From Macrostomum hystrix (Eukaryota > Platyhelminthes > Macrostomidae): DNA of 64,000 nt. A program made the translations under genes and the position numbers. The DNA lies in the NCBI GenBank assembly GCA_950097015.1, contig CATNEN010000005.1, positions 3,711,501-3,775,500 of the forward strand, given 5' to 3'. Shown here one piece after another: positions 20,842 to 34,400 of this stretch (position 1 is its first letter; each line of letters starts with the position of its first letter). Under the pieces are notes generated by a model, which did no database searches, was not told the origin of the DNA, and saw only the letters and a list, made by a program, of their open reading frames with translations.

Positions 20842-21771
20842 GTTCGATATATTTTTTTAAATGAGTTCGTCGCGTATTCACTGTAGAAAAAAGAACGATA
20901 ACTAAGCTGCAAACTAAAACGCAACGAATCGCTTTTCTCGTGTTAATTTTATCTAGAATATTTAGAGTGTGTTTCACAGCTCTACCTGGACAGTGAGCCG
21001 AATAACCTAATACGAGTATATAAATTTGCTTATCCAGCTAATTTTGAGGTGATAGTCAGTAGTAATTGTAAGGAAATTATAACAAAAGTATATTTTATAC
21101 ATCATTACAAGTTAAGGAAATTTGTTTAAATATTATGTACACAAGTAGCGAGCGCAGAATGAAATAACAGCTGAACGAAATTTTACTGACAATTTGGAGA
21201 CTCGATTGCCAGCTGGGGATTAAGCACTGATTAATCGAGTAGTAGGGCTGCATGAGAATAGGCGTTGTAGCTGTATAGAGTTCAGTGTGGTTAAGCGGAA
21301 TTGGCATGCTACTGAATTATACTTAAATAGTATTCGAGATAGGGACAATTTAATAATGAATTTATGAAAGATAGTTTTAAGAATAATGATTTAACTTAAA
21401 AGCGAAATAGTTTTTTACTTCTGGCATAAGAACATTGTGCTTTAACATACAAACTGAAAAAATACAGTTTACAATCATAGAAGCATGGTGAGAGGCAAAA
21501 AGTGGTCTTTATCCTTTGATGTAGTTATTTTTAGAGGTAGTCAATTTCCGGTTTCCAGCTTTGATCCTACTAATTAATGTTAATATCGTTCTAACACAAG
21601 TACTTTCAGTGCGTGCAATACTTCTTAATATAAACAATTATACTAATAATAACAACGATTTTAGCAAAATGTAACTATGAAAATAACAATAGAAAATACT
21701 GCAAAACAGGAGAGCGTAGTTTAAGGACCAAATCAGCTGAGTACTTTGAGTTGCTGCAGCCGCTAATGGAC
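20842..21771. other. intergenic DNA at 3' side of the MEGF6-like gene
   Basis: AT-rich, no array and no credible exon. It lies between the WSC pseudogene (plus) and the proposed last exon of the MEGF6-like gene (minus), so it should contain the latter's 3' UTR. I do not see a well-placed AATAAA on the minus strand here. Confidence 0.5.
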
Positions 21772-22407
21772 TCAGCGATGGCGTAAGCCGAAGAAATTCT
21801 CTGCAATTGAAAATGATTAGCTCATTGCGAACTGAGTCCAACTGTTTCTAAGGAGCCTGGGGACCAATGCGTTACAGCACTTTATATTTTTACTTTCTAC
21901 TTTTGAACCAATATGGATTCGCCATTAAGGTTTATACTGAGCAATATAAGTTGTCCTTGTCACCAGGGGCCGTCGACAAGAATTGCTGAATATTTCGATG
22001 ATGCTAACGGCTGACGGACGGCTTTGAAATGTAGTTTATTGTAAAGAGCGTAAAATCATTCGGAGGATTTTCTCGAAAATCGGTCATTCAGTTTTGGAGC
22101 AATCGTGCGGTAGGCAGTGGGTATTAGAAACACTAGTACGGATGTACACAACCTTTGTGGAAGCGTCTTCCAATAGCTGCACTCGATAACTTACTAATTT
22201 GAACATTGTAACATACTTGCCAAACAAATTTCAGGTCTCAGCTGTGTCACATAGAAACATTGTTTAGCTCACCTCTGTTGTACTCGCAGGTGCTTCCAAG
22301 TCGATGTCTGGGACACTCGCAGCGTCCTGTCTGTGGCTGGCACGGAATACCGTCGGCGCAGTCGCACTGATGAATGCAGCCCGCACCGTAGCGACCGGCT
22401 GGGCAGG
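21772..22407 (-). CDS. MEGF6: MEGF6-like exons 21-22: last EGF module and C-terminus
   Basis: Exon 21 (22407-22273) reads [19 protein letters not shown] and ends CEYNR at donor gtgagc. Exon 22 (21800-21772) follows a strong acceptor (ttttcaattgcag) and reads ENFFGLRHR then TGA. An alternative is read-through of exon 21 to GELNNVSM and TGA, with a minus-strand AATAAA at 22040-22035. Both leave a secreted protein without a membrane anchor. Confidence 0.65.
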
Positions 22408-25400
22408 CTGATTGAGCAAGCAGGTGAATGGGGTGATATTGGTTGGAATGGTAGTAAATTAACCACTAAGATTTTTTTAGATTATCATTATTTTTATTAG
22501 ATGGACTGAAAACTGAATTTTCTAGGGTCGATAAGATAAAATATTCCAACATTAATAAAGTTCAATTTGGAGGCAATTAACTTTATGTCACTACTTAATC
22601 GAAGACTATAAAATATAAGGCTGAGTTTTACTTTTCACTGCAATCTGCTGCTGATAAAAAACCTACATCCAAATGCTAATAACCCTAATAGTCTGCTCTT
22701 AAAAATACATATATCCCTTATCCCATCCCTCCCGTGTCTCAACTCTCCAGCGTCGCATCCCTCCCGTGTCTCATCTCTCCAGCGTCGCATCCCTCCCGTG
22801 TCTCATCTCTCCAGCGTCGCATCCCTCCCGTGTCTCATCTCTCCAGCGTCGCATCCCTCCCGTGTCTCAACTCTCCAGCGTCGCATCCCTCCCGTGTCTC
22901 ATCTCTCCCGTGTCTCATCTCTCCCGTGTCTCATCTCTCCAGCGTCGCATCCCTCCCGTGTCTCATCTCTCCAGCGTCGCATCCCTCCCGTGTCTCATCT
23001 CTCCAGCGTCGCATCCCTCCCGTGTCTCATCTCTCCGGTGTCTCATCTCTCCCGTGTCTCATCTCTCCCGTGTCTCATCTCTCCAGCGTCGCATCCCTCC
23101 CGTGTCTCATCTCTCCAGCGTCGCATCCCTCCCGTGTCTCATCTCTCCGGTGTCTCATCTCTCCCGTGTCTCATCTCTCGCGTGTCTCATCTCTCGCGTG
23201 TCTCAACTCTCCCGTGTCTCATCTCTCCGGTGTCTCATCTCTCCCGTGTCTCATCTCTCCCGTGTCTCATCTCTCCAGCGTCGCATCCCTCCCGTGTCTC
23301 ATCTCTCCAGCGTCGCATCCCTCCCGTGTCTCATCTCTCCAGCGTCGCATCCCTCCCGTGTCTCATCTCTCCCGTGTCTCAACTCTCCCGTGTCTCAACT
23401 CTCCGGTGTCTCATCTCTCGCGTGTCTCAACTCTCCCGTGTCTCATCTCTCCCGTGTCTCATCTCTCCCGTGTCTCATCTCTCCCGTGTCTCATCTCTCC
23501 CGTGTCTCATCTCTCCCGTGTCTCATCTCTCCCGTGTCTCATCTCTCCCGTGTCTCATCTCTCCCGTGTCTCATCTCTCCCGTGTCTCATCTCTCCCGTA
23601 TCTCATCTCTCCCGTGTCTCATCTCTCCCGTGTCTCATCTCTCCCATGTCTCATCTCTCCCATGTCTCATCTCTCCCATGTCTCAACTATCCCGTGTCTC
23701 ATCTCTCCCGTGTCTCAACTCTCCCGTGTCTCATCTCTCCCGTGTCTCATCTCTCCCGTGTCTCATCTCTCCAGCGTCGCATCTCTCCCGTGGCTCATCT
23801 GATTTAGACATTGAGACATTGTCCGTTATCTCTTTTTATACTCATTAATTGTCTCGCATAATAATGTGAGTTTGAGCTCTTATCTAGATACATTAAAACG
23901 AGACGTACTCAAAATCGGACTCACTTTTCTCGCAGGCCTCGCCTGTCCGTCCTGGCGGGCAGTCGCATCTGCCGTCGATCGGACTGCAGTGCGCGCAGCC
24001 CGGAGGGCAGTGCCATTCGCAGCCGCGCCCCCAGCGACCGCGTTGGCAGGTTAGTTCGCAACGGTTTCCATGGAAACCAGGTAGGCAGCGGCACTGGCCG
24101 GTGGCCGCATCGCAGGACTCGCTGCCCGACGCCAGACAGTCGCAAGGCCGCCGACAGCCGGGCCCGAACCAGCCGGCGGGACAGGGTCTCGAGCAGTCAG
24201 GCGAGAGGGTGCCATCCGGGCAGCTGCAGGCTCCGCTGACGTGGTCGCAGGTGGCTCCAGGAGCGCAAACGCACGTGACGGAGCAGCCGGGCCCATATAG
24301 GCCAGCAGGGCAGCGCCTGTCACAGCGATCGCCAGCAAATCCTGCTGGGCAACGGCAGGCCCCAGTAACTGGATCGCAGACTGCGTCGGCGCTGACATTC
24401 GTGCCACTGTCGACGCCGCAGCGGCACGGCTGGGAGCAGAGCGGGCCGTGCCAGCCAGACGGGCAGAGCTCCTCGCAGCGGACTCCGCGGAAGCCGGGAG
24501 GGCAGCGGCAGGCACCGCTCACCGGGTCGCAGGTGTCGCTGGAACCCGCGCCGACGCAGTCGCACCTGTTGGCGCAACCGATGCCGAACCGTCCGGCCGG
24601 GCAGGGGCGTTGACACGAAGCTCCGTGCCAGCCTGCTGGACAGTGACAGGCGCCGGTGACTGGGTGACACTCGACTGCGGCGCCACCTCTGTTGACGCCG
24701 ACGTTGCAGCGGCATAATTGACCACAGTTTGGCCCGAAACGACCAGAGGGGCAAGGACTGAGGCAGCCGGGACCGGAACGGCCGGGTTGGCAGGTGCACT
24801 CGCCAGACACAGGGTCGCACAGACTGCCGCTGACGGAGCAGTTGCAAGCGGAGCTGCAGGCGGAGCCAAAGGTGCCCTCTGGGCAGGTCTGACTGCAGGA
24901 TGAGCCTGGGAAAGAGGATTCCATTTGGGGATATTTCACAGGACAAAGACTACGGGGGTGAAAAATCTTCTCTTTTTTTTAATTGAACCATGGGCTCGCC
25001 GTAGAGGTTTATCCAGAGCAATGTCAGAACCGGACCGGATGAGATATCCTCACATGCGGATCACATTCTGTGGGCACTGCCGCATTATTTGGCAAATGTA
25101 CACGCACGCACGTGTGCGTACATCAACCACGACTTTCTGATCGTCAGGCAGTGTACACTATCACTGTGCCTTGGAGGTTGGCCCTTATGGAATTTAGTGT
25201 GGCCTCGCCTCTATACTGAGTCGCATCTCACCTGTTTTGCCTGGCGGGCACTGGCACGCACCGGTGCGATGATCGCAAGGCTGTCCACCTGAACAGGTGC
25301 ACGCCTGGCTGCAGTTAACACCGTGCCTGCCCCACGCGCATGGCAGCTCGCAGTGCTGGCCCCTCCAGCCGGCCTGGCAGATGCAGACGCCAGTGGCCGG

Positions 25401-28400
25401 GTCGCATCGACCGTCATTCCTACACTGGCAGACCTCCGTGCAGTTGGCTCCGAATCGACCAGCCGGACAGGCCTGGCGGCACAATGGTCCGAGCTTACCC
25501 GGCGGACACCGGCAGGCTCCTGTGGTCGGGTCGCAGTCTTTGGGACAGTCAGCAGGACAGGTTCGCAAACACGATTCGGCTCCCCAGGTGCCAGGCGGGC
25601 AGGCCAGTTCGCAATGTCGACCGCGCCAGCCCGCTGCGCATCGACAAGCGCCGGTGCCAACGGAGCAGACGCCGCCGTTGAGGCAGGCGCAGACGAGGCG
25701 GCAGTCCGGCCCAAACCGTCCCGCTGGGCAGCGGGTGCCGCAGCGAGCGCCGGTGAAACCAGGCCGACAGGCGCAGATGCCGGTATCTCTGGCACAGCCC
25801 TCGGCGCCAGGCAGAACACCGGCGCGATTGCAGTTGCATCGACGCGAACAGCTGAGTCCCCAGGAGCCGGCAGGGCAGGGCTGCTGACAGTCCAGGCCTC
25901 GCCAACCCGACGGACAATGGCAGGCGCCGGTGGTCGGTTCGCAAATTGTGGAAATCGACGACTGGCATTTGCAGCGTTGCAGACAGTCGCGACCGTGGAA
26001 CCCGTCGGGACAGGGACGCGTGCAGGCGGGGCCGAGCCAGCCCGGCTGGCAGATGCAGGCGCCGCTGATGTGGTCGCAGGTGGCGCCGTTCTGGCAGGCA
26101 CAGACCAGCTTGCATCCGGGGCCGTAGGTGCCCACAGGGCACTCTGAAATGCGGGTTGACAGTCGACAATATCCCGTTGCACTCTGGAAAACGGCACTAT
26201 TGACTAGTTTTAGCCTAGTGTTTAGAGCGTCGGACTCACGATTTCAAGGTCGGGGTTCTAATCCCGACTTAGTCGCAACTATTGGTGTCTTTTAGCATGA
26301 CACTTAACTCTGCATTGCTTCAGCTCACCCAGCTCCTTAACAGTAGAAACTACACCTGTGGTCTACACCTGTGGACCTGTGAACTACACCTGTGGTCTAC
26401 ACCTGTGGACCTGTGAACTACACCTGTGGTCTACACCTGTGGACCTGTGAACTACACCTGTGGTCTACACCTGTGGACCTGTGAACTACACCTGTGGTCT
26501 ACACCTGTGGACCTGTGAACTACACCTGTGGTCTACACCTGTGGACCTGTGAACTACACCTGTGGTCTACACCTGTGGACCTGTGAACTACACCTGTGGT
26601 CTACACCTGTGGACCTGTGAACTTCACCTGTGGTCTACACCTGTGGTCTTTCCCCGGGGGGAAATAGCGTGTTCTGTAGTCGTGCAGCGTTAGCACATGT
26701 ACTGATGCCACTCTACTCACTGTCTTCGCATCTGTTGCCTCGCCAACCGGGAGCGCACAAGCATTCGCCCGTGCTCGAGCTACAGCTGGCGCTGTTCAAA
26801 CAGTTGCATTTTTGGTCGCATCCGACGCCCCAACGGCCAGCGGGACAGCCTTTGAAAATGAAGTTGCATTAAAAATGCGTTGCTTTCGAAAGTTAAATTA
26901 ACACGGCTTCAAGGGAGTTACAACAACGAATGAAACATGCCATAAACATGCCATGAAACATGCACAAATACTGATCTATAAAAACATTTATCAGTCACTA
27001 AGGTAAAATAAGTTCAGAGACCTGTAAATAGATAAATGTTTACAACACAAAACTACGTAGTACGAGCTAAATTATATTTTTGTGATCGAATTCAAACTAG
27101 ACAAACCGTCAGGTAATGACAGGGACGCGTCGTCCGACTCAAGTGACTCAGGGAGAGCAGCATCTCCCATCATCACCTCTGCATGGGATGTACAAGAAAA
27201 AGGTTTTCTTAGAAATCGACAGAAAAAAAACTAGAGCGAGTTGATCAATCCGGACCATGTTCCATTGTGTTTTCTTGTATTTTACCTTTCTCGCAGCGGT
27301 CGCCGACAAAACCCGGACTGCATTGACACCTGCCGGTGATAGGGTCGCAGTCTCCGGCGCTGCCGTTGGGACCAGCGCACTGGCACTCATTCATGCAGTC
27401 GATACCGTAACGGCCTCGGGGGCATTCTGAATAAATTTGTGTTAAATTCGTGAATAAATTTCGTGATAATTTGGCGAATGTCTGCCCGCAGACAGCGAGG
27501 AGGCAATTCAGTCCATTCCGCTGACTCCTGAGCACACACTTTCTCATCGTCAGACAGTGTACACTCAGGATGTTGACCCTTCAAGGTCGTCAATTGTAGC
27601 TCGTAAGAGAAGCCCCAAATAAATGTGGCCTCGCCGCGGAATCGAGCTCAGCAAAGTCGGTGCGAGAGGCAAACGCGTTAAACCCTCTCTGCCACTCACC
27701 CCAGGACACCCGGTTGGCTGGCATTGCATATTTGTCTACTACTTACCAGCCGCACATTAAGGGCGAAGCAAAATAGCCGAAGGGACTCACTCTGTTCGCA
27801 TCTATCGCCGAACCAGCCGGACTGGCAGATGCACTTGCCTGTGCGCGGCTCGCAGTCGGCGCCGTTTTGGCATTGACAGCGACTGGCGCAGTTCGGTCCC
27901 CACTGGCCGCGAAGGCATTCTGCAGGACAAGTTATGGATGATGGATGCGATAAATGTTGGTCAATAAAAATTAAATATCATAGCTAGTCATTTTGTTTAT
28001 TATCATGGGTCAAAAATAGATTTAAAATTGTGCATTAGCAATGGGATTTAAACGCGACTTATTAACATGCATTTTTCGTCTTTTTAATAATGGGATGATT
28101 GATAGCTTGACATATTTGATACGCAAGGCATTTTCAGAATGAAAGGCGTTGAAGTTTATCATTTAAGAATCGAGTATAATGAACAAGAATCTACTATCTC
28201 GAAAATGCCTGCAAAAAAGTTTTCTATCAGCCAAGTAAGTTTAAAGTCTCTTCATGTCATGTTATCTTCAGGTTTTTTAAAAGAACTTATTTTTAGCTTC
28301 CTTGACCCAAGTTAGTTGGGCGTGGAGCAACCCCAGCGCTGTGTTGCTATTTTTAGCTTCTATCTCCTCATTGGTTCGGGAGTTTGGGTAATCCCAGTGC

Positions 28401-31400
28401 TGTGTTGCTATTTTTAGCCCCAAGTTGTGTGTTTTGTTTGTGTCCACTATTATTTTATTATTTCTAGACCAGAACTTGTAAAACATGGGAAGGAGAAAAA
28501 ACAAAATGCATATGCGGTTCGTAGAGGCTATTCTGATTTTTTTCTTGTGCCATAAAGCACCGACCCTCGCGGCAGGCTGGACCATAGAATCCTGTCGGGC
28601 AGAAACAGGCGCCGGTCACCGGGTGGCAACCGCGTGGGCCGCAGTGGCGGCAGCTGCCGCTGCAACTCTCGCCAAAGAAGCCAACACTGCAGACTGCAAG
28701 AATCACGCGATAAACTGGAGCATTTATTTAATTGCTTGCAAACGATTGCTCTACAGATTTTGTTAGCATGGAACGATAATGCTCGAACTTTTACTTGAAG
28801 CTGCAAATCGAAATATTATACTGTGCATTTTACATAACAATACAGCCAACGAGGAGGCAATTCTGCCCTTTCCGTTGACTCCAAAGCAAACACGCGCACA
28901 GATACCATACGCAGACACTGCACACTCACAGGTGTGTGCATCTGCGCAGACTTTCTCGTCGTCAGGCAGCGCACACTTCTGACGAGAGCGAGAGGAGGCA
29001 AACGCGTTAACTGCTCTGCTTCTCACCTCGATCACATTTTTTCGATACATATCGACATTTTTTACCTTGCTTCTCTAATTAACGTAATTGAAAAATATAC
29101 TACATTTCCAGGAAAGTCAGCGCTGAAACTTCAAATTCTAAAATGTATCAAGTTATTTTTTCGACACATATCGGCTACTTTAAGCTCCAAGCACTCACGC
29201 CTCTCGCATCTCTCCCCGTGCCGCCCGGGTGGACACTGGGCAAGGCACTGGCCCTGGCGGTGATCGCACTTGGTCCCAGCGGGGCATCGGCACACCAGGG
29301 CGCAGTCTAGGCCATAGAACCCTGGCTCGCATCGGTTCTTGCAGCGGGGCAGTTTGAAGCCAGGCTTGCAACGGCAACTGCCAGTGACCGGGTCGCACGA
29401 ATCGGCGCTATCCCTGGGACAGTCACACCTGCGCTGGCAGCCGGGACCCCAGGTGTCTGGCGGACAGGTGAGGCCGCAGGCCTGGCCGAAACGGCCCGGA
29501 GGACAGACGCAGATTCCGTCGCTTCGTCGGCAATAGCCGCCGTCGCTGCCGCAGTCGATTTCGCATCGCTGACTACAGTCGGCGCCGAAGTAGCCGGGCG
29601 GACAGCCGTCCTGGCAATGGTTGCCAGTGACGCCGGGCGGGCAGGTGCAAGCGCCGGTGGACGGATCGCATGAGCCGCCATTTTGGCAAAGGCAATGTTC
29701 GGCGCACGCTTTGCCGAAGGTGCCCTGTCGAAATATTATTAAGGATAATTTTTCTTTTTGTGCTACTACTAGTAGAGCAACGCTCTCTTCCTAAAGTATC
29801 TCATCCTGCATTTTCAAACTCTCTCTAACTATCTCTCAGATATATAAGCTCCAATATCCAAGTATCTCAGTTCCCAGATTCCAGAACCCCAGATCCCAGA
29901 TATCAGAATCTTAGCTACCAGTTCCCAGATCCCGTTCTCAGGTCCCAGATCCCAGATTCTGAATCAGAAATCCAATATCCCAGTTGTCGGAATCCCGGCT
30001 CCCAAATCCTGACCCGCGGACAGGTGAGGTTGCAGATGATTCCAGTCCAGCCGCTGAGACAGTCGCATCCGTTTTGCTCCATGTTGCAGGCGGCGCCGTT
30101 GCGGCAGGAAGCGCAGGCGAATTCGCAGTCAGGCCCGAAGGTGCCCGGTTTGCAAACTGCGAAACGAATGGAAAATTATATATAAAGTTTCTGCTTAAAA
30201 ATAGTTCTTATAAAGAACGTGCAACTAGAGCTCAAAAACTATTCTGACTTGACGACAAAGTAAAATATTGCATTCTTAATTGAACTGTAAAAAATATATA
30301 TTGTAAGTTTCATACGTTCCCGTTCTAAACACTCACTAATTTTCACACAATGAAAATAGCGTATTTACTAATTGCACTACGATAAAAAATACATTTAATA
30401 AGAAAGGATTTATACGACACCATGCAGATGAAAAAAATTATATTTTTTACGACCTATAAGTGCGAGCGTGTATAAAAAAATAATTTTTTCGTACAAATTA
30501 AAACTAAATCAAAAGCAAGAAAATAATTCGACATTTCATAATGCACAAAAGTTTATAAACGGAGAGGTTCTCAATAAAAAGTTGGCTTATCGATACAGAA
30601 GCAACGACACTGAGCATATTATTTTCTGCTTTAAAAACTTAAACAAAAGTTGACTAGATGTAGTTAAATTAATTGACGGACATTTATACCTCTTTCGGCG
30701 ATTATTCCTGCAAGAAAAGTAGATGTGCGCTTCGTAATTGACACGGAAAGACTCAGTAATATGAATTAAGTAGTTATAATATAATTAACAAATTAGATTT
30801 AGTTGTATAATTGTCATTAAATTAAAGTACGTTTGAGACACTGACTTTTTTAGCTTAGTAAAAATAAAATGAATTTAATTATTTTTAGTGTAAATACGCT
30901 TTAAATAAATAATGGATCAAGCTTGAAAGCTAAGGCGATAATATATTAAATTAATTTTGAATTTATCATTTCAAAAGAAATGTTAACTATAGGCTGCTGA
31001 TGGCATTTTTAGTTCTTTAAATTATCGCCCAATAGTAGATTTTTGTTACAAAATTATAACTTTATTGAATATATTGTAAACAAAACAACACCGATAATGA
31101 TTTAAATATTGCTACCTTTCACATGAAGCCTGTAGCCGCCATCGGCTGACAATAGGTAACCATCTTCCGGTGATTCGGTGGCTGTTAACAGAAATTAAAG
31201 CAGAGTTATGAATGGCAGAATTTTGGGCAGAACCAGTGACCAAATCAAGTGACAAACTCGCGTGGTGGCTCGATAGGTTTGACCAGCAAAGCCGAAAGCG
31301 CTTTGTTAAAGGCAATTAAAAAATGCAGTTTTATTTTTGCTGTAAACACAAACCTTTCAATGCGTCCTTTCCAGAATGCGTTTTCGAAGGCTCATCTTTA

Positions 31401-34400
31401 AGTGTCTTGTCCACTGAGAATTAGAAAAGTTGATTGAATAATGGTAAGGATTAGCAGTAGAACTACCAAGGGGGGAATTCTCCCCCTGACAATTTTTTTG
31501 CTGCACTTGAACGGAACAATGCAAGCACACGAAACTCAAGAACACGGGCCAACTTTTTGTTGCGCATCTTCTGAACTAAGAAACAAGTCGCCAGCTCTTC
31601 AGACCGTCGAGATATTCAATGTTTCTGGCCGAAGGTCAGATTTTTCCCATAAGAGCTAGTGTATTTCATACACCCCTATACACGAATTCGCACTGCGCCT
31701 CAGTGCGGCCTTTCCAGACCTTCAAACTTTATCAGCATGTCACCCGAGTGTGCCTGGATCATCTCCGTCTTCGGTGGTCACCTACCTAAATCTAGACAGA
31801 CTGCTGGACCTTCAAGGGCTATACAACAGGTGGAACTAAGCTGCTATGGACACCCTGACGCGAATTTCTCAAATTTCAATGCTCAAGCCAAAATATTAGG
31901 CGCAGCTCAACCACAGGACATCATCGCCTAGTCTGTCAACCAATCAGTCACCACCCAACGCTGTTAGCTTTCGGGCGCTGCCAAAAAATTGTCAGGGGGG
32001 GGAATCCCCCCCCCTTGGTATAAAAACGGGCGGCAAAATGGCTTGGTAGTCCTTCTGTTAATGCATTTTGTAGTAGACAGTATACGAAACGAAAACGTGT
32101 ACTATAGATGTATTTAATGATGATGCACACTTAATGACGAGAGAGGGTAATTCGCTTTGTCACCAATATTATTTACAATGAGTAGGACATCCGCCAATAA
32201 GTCATTGAGGGAAAGTAACTTCGTGAAGAAACGAGTAATCATTATGCATGGATGCAATGAATGGAATCGCTATTTCAAAGAATGAGTAATCAGTGTACAT
32301 TGAGGGAGAGGAAAGTAGCTGAAGTTATGAGTCATCAGTGTATATTGAGGGAGAGGAAAGTAGCTGAAGTTATGAGTCATCAGTGTACATTGAGGGAAAG
32401 GAAAATAATTTGCATCTGAAATTATGAGTCATCAGTGTACATCGTGTGAAATATATTATTAAAACAATATCATCGTTTCAAATGCTAATGTCTTCAGTAA
32501 ATAAAATCAGAGACTCCTCACCGGTGCAAGAGTGTCCATCGGGTAGCAGTCGATAGCCAGGCAGGCATTCGCAAGCGAAGCTGCCCGCAGTGTTGACGCA
32601 GCGCTGCTGGCAGCCGCCCTGCCTGTCTTGACACTCGTCGATGTCGGTGCAGTTGCAACCGCCGGCTGATCCCGTCTCCGGACCGGACGGCCGAAATCCG
32701 GGATTGCAGGCGCACTGGTAGGAGCCCACAGTGTTCTGACAGGTGTGCTGACAGCAGTGAGTTCCCGTGGCGCACTCGTCAATGTCTATGGGTGAATTTA
32801 TTGACAGATTGATACGTTGATTGGCTAACAGTAGAAAACCCACTATGGCAACCTCTATGGCAAATCTATATTGGTTCTAAAACTTAATAATTAAAATAAT
32901 AATCACTCCAAAATAATTAACAATAACAGCCGACATGGTTACAAGATGAGATGTTTTCAGCAGAAAAATTGTGCCTATATTGGTTGATTTTGATAGATAG
33001 ATTGATAGTCTGATAGATTGATAGTCTGATACATTGATAGTCTGATACATTGATAGTCTGATAGATTGATAGTCTGATAGATTGATAGTCTGATAGATTG
33101 ATAGTCTGATAGATTGATAGTCTGATACATTGATAGTCTGATAGATTGATAGTCTGATACATTGATAGTCTGATAGATTGATAGTCTGATAGATTGATAG
33201 TCTGATACATTGATAGTCTGATACATTGATAGTCTGATAGATTGATAGTCCGATAGATAGAGAGATAGATATATTGATAGAGTGATAGAGCGATATAGTG
33301 ATAGATTGATAGATTGATAGATTGATATTTTGATAGAATGATATTCTGATAGATTAGTGGACTGATATACTGATAGAAAGATAGAAAGATAGAAATATGA
33401 AAAAATTGATATGAGTATATTGATAGATTGACTGGTACTTTGATAAATTGATAGACTGATAGACTGATAATCTCACCTTGGCAGCTTTTGCCATCCGACT
33501 GCAGAGCGAAGCCGGACCGGCAAGAGCAGACAATGGCGCCAAACTGGTTGACGCCGCAGATGTGGTCGCAATTGCCGTTGGACACCTGGCACGGGTCGTG
33601 AACCTCAATCTCGATTCCTAGAAATTCAAATTAAAATCTATTACTCGTAGTTACTATGTTTTAACAAAGCTTCAAACAATTTTTGGAAAACTTTAGAAAA
33701 TCTAAGAATAACGACATTAAGAAAAAAGTAACGACACATGAAATTCATGCTAGTATAATATCATCTTGACATCAAAATTTTACCCCGCGGAAAATGCACT
33801 GGCGTGCTTGATATTCTGTAGTCGAAATCAGCTGTTAAATTGGGATCAGTTTATTCGTTACCAAACTAGTTTTGTTTGTTTGCAGTCATGAGGTGTGTAC
33901 GTAAATTTGAAGAAATATAGCACTCACGATAACAGGTGTGTCCGTCGGTGCCGATCTGCCAACCGGGGTTGCACTCGCAGGTGTAAGCTCCGTGCACATT
34001 CCTGCATACGTGGTCGCACGGACCGCGACCGCCGTTCTTGTCGCACTCGTTGATGTCTGCGATGATGCCAGGAAAGTAAGGATATTTGCGGGAGGGCTGC
34101 GGGCACTGCATGGGACATCATTTTGGTGACACCAGACCCACAGCCAGCGAGTAGGCGATTCTGCCCATTCCGCTGACTCCTGAGCACACCACGCACGCAT
34201 GTGTGTACATTGCCCTGACCTTGGTGCGAGAGGCAAAATCTTTGGATCGCTTTGCCACTGTAATTTGTCCAAAATCAGTTATAACTTTTTGCCATTCTTC
34301 GAGTACTTGCTAAAAAGCTTTATCCTTGGTATGGTGAATAATCCATGATTCTTTGGTTCTTCAATCGGGAAAATTATCCCTCCCACAATATTGGGATTAT

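Noticed and set aside
21638-21841. 67-codon minus-strand frame with a hydrophobic stretch near the MEGF6-like 3' end, as a membrane anchor
   Set aside because: It is not in phase with the exon 21 donor; the in-phase reading from the strong acceptor at 21801 stops after nine residues.
22734-23848. Three overlapping forward frames of about 335-360 codons ([13 protein letters not shown] type)
   Set aside because: All three frames of the same 16-bp repeat are open at once, which shows that the unit simply lacks stops. It lies in a MEGF6-like intron.
24101-25887. Long plus-strand and alternative minus-strand frames over 23.9-26.2 kb
   Set aside because: Shadows of the GC-rich EGF exons 19 and 20; only the minus-strand EGF frame has six-Cys modules.
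31659-31931. Coding frame inside the TA-flanked MITE
   Set aside because: No transposase motif (no DDE/D pattern visible) and the element is only 553 bp, so a non-autonomous element is the simpler reading.
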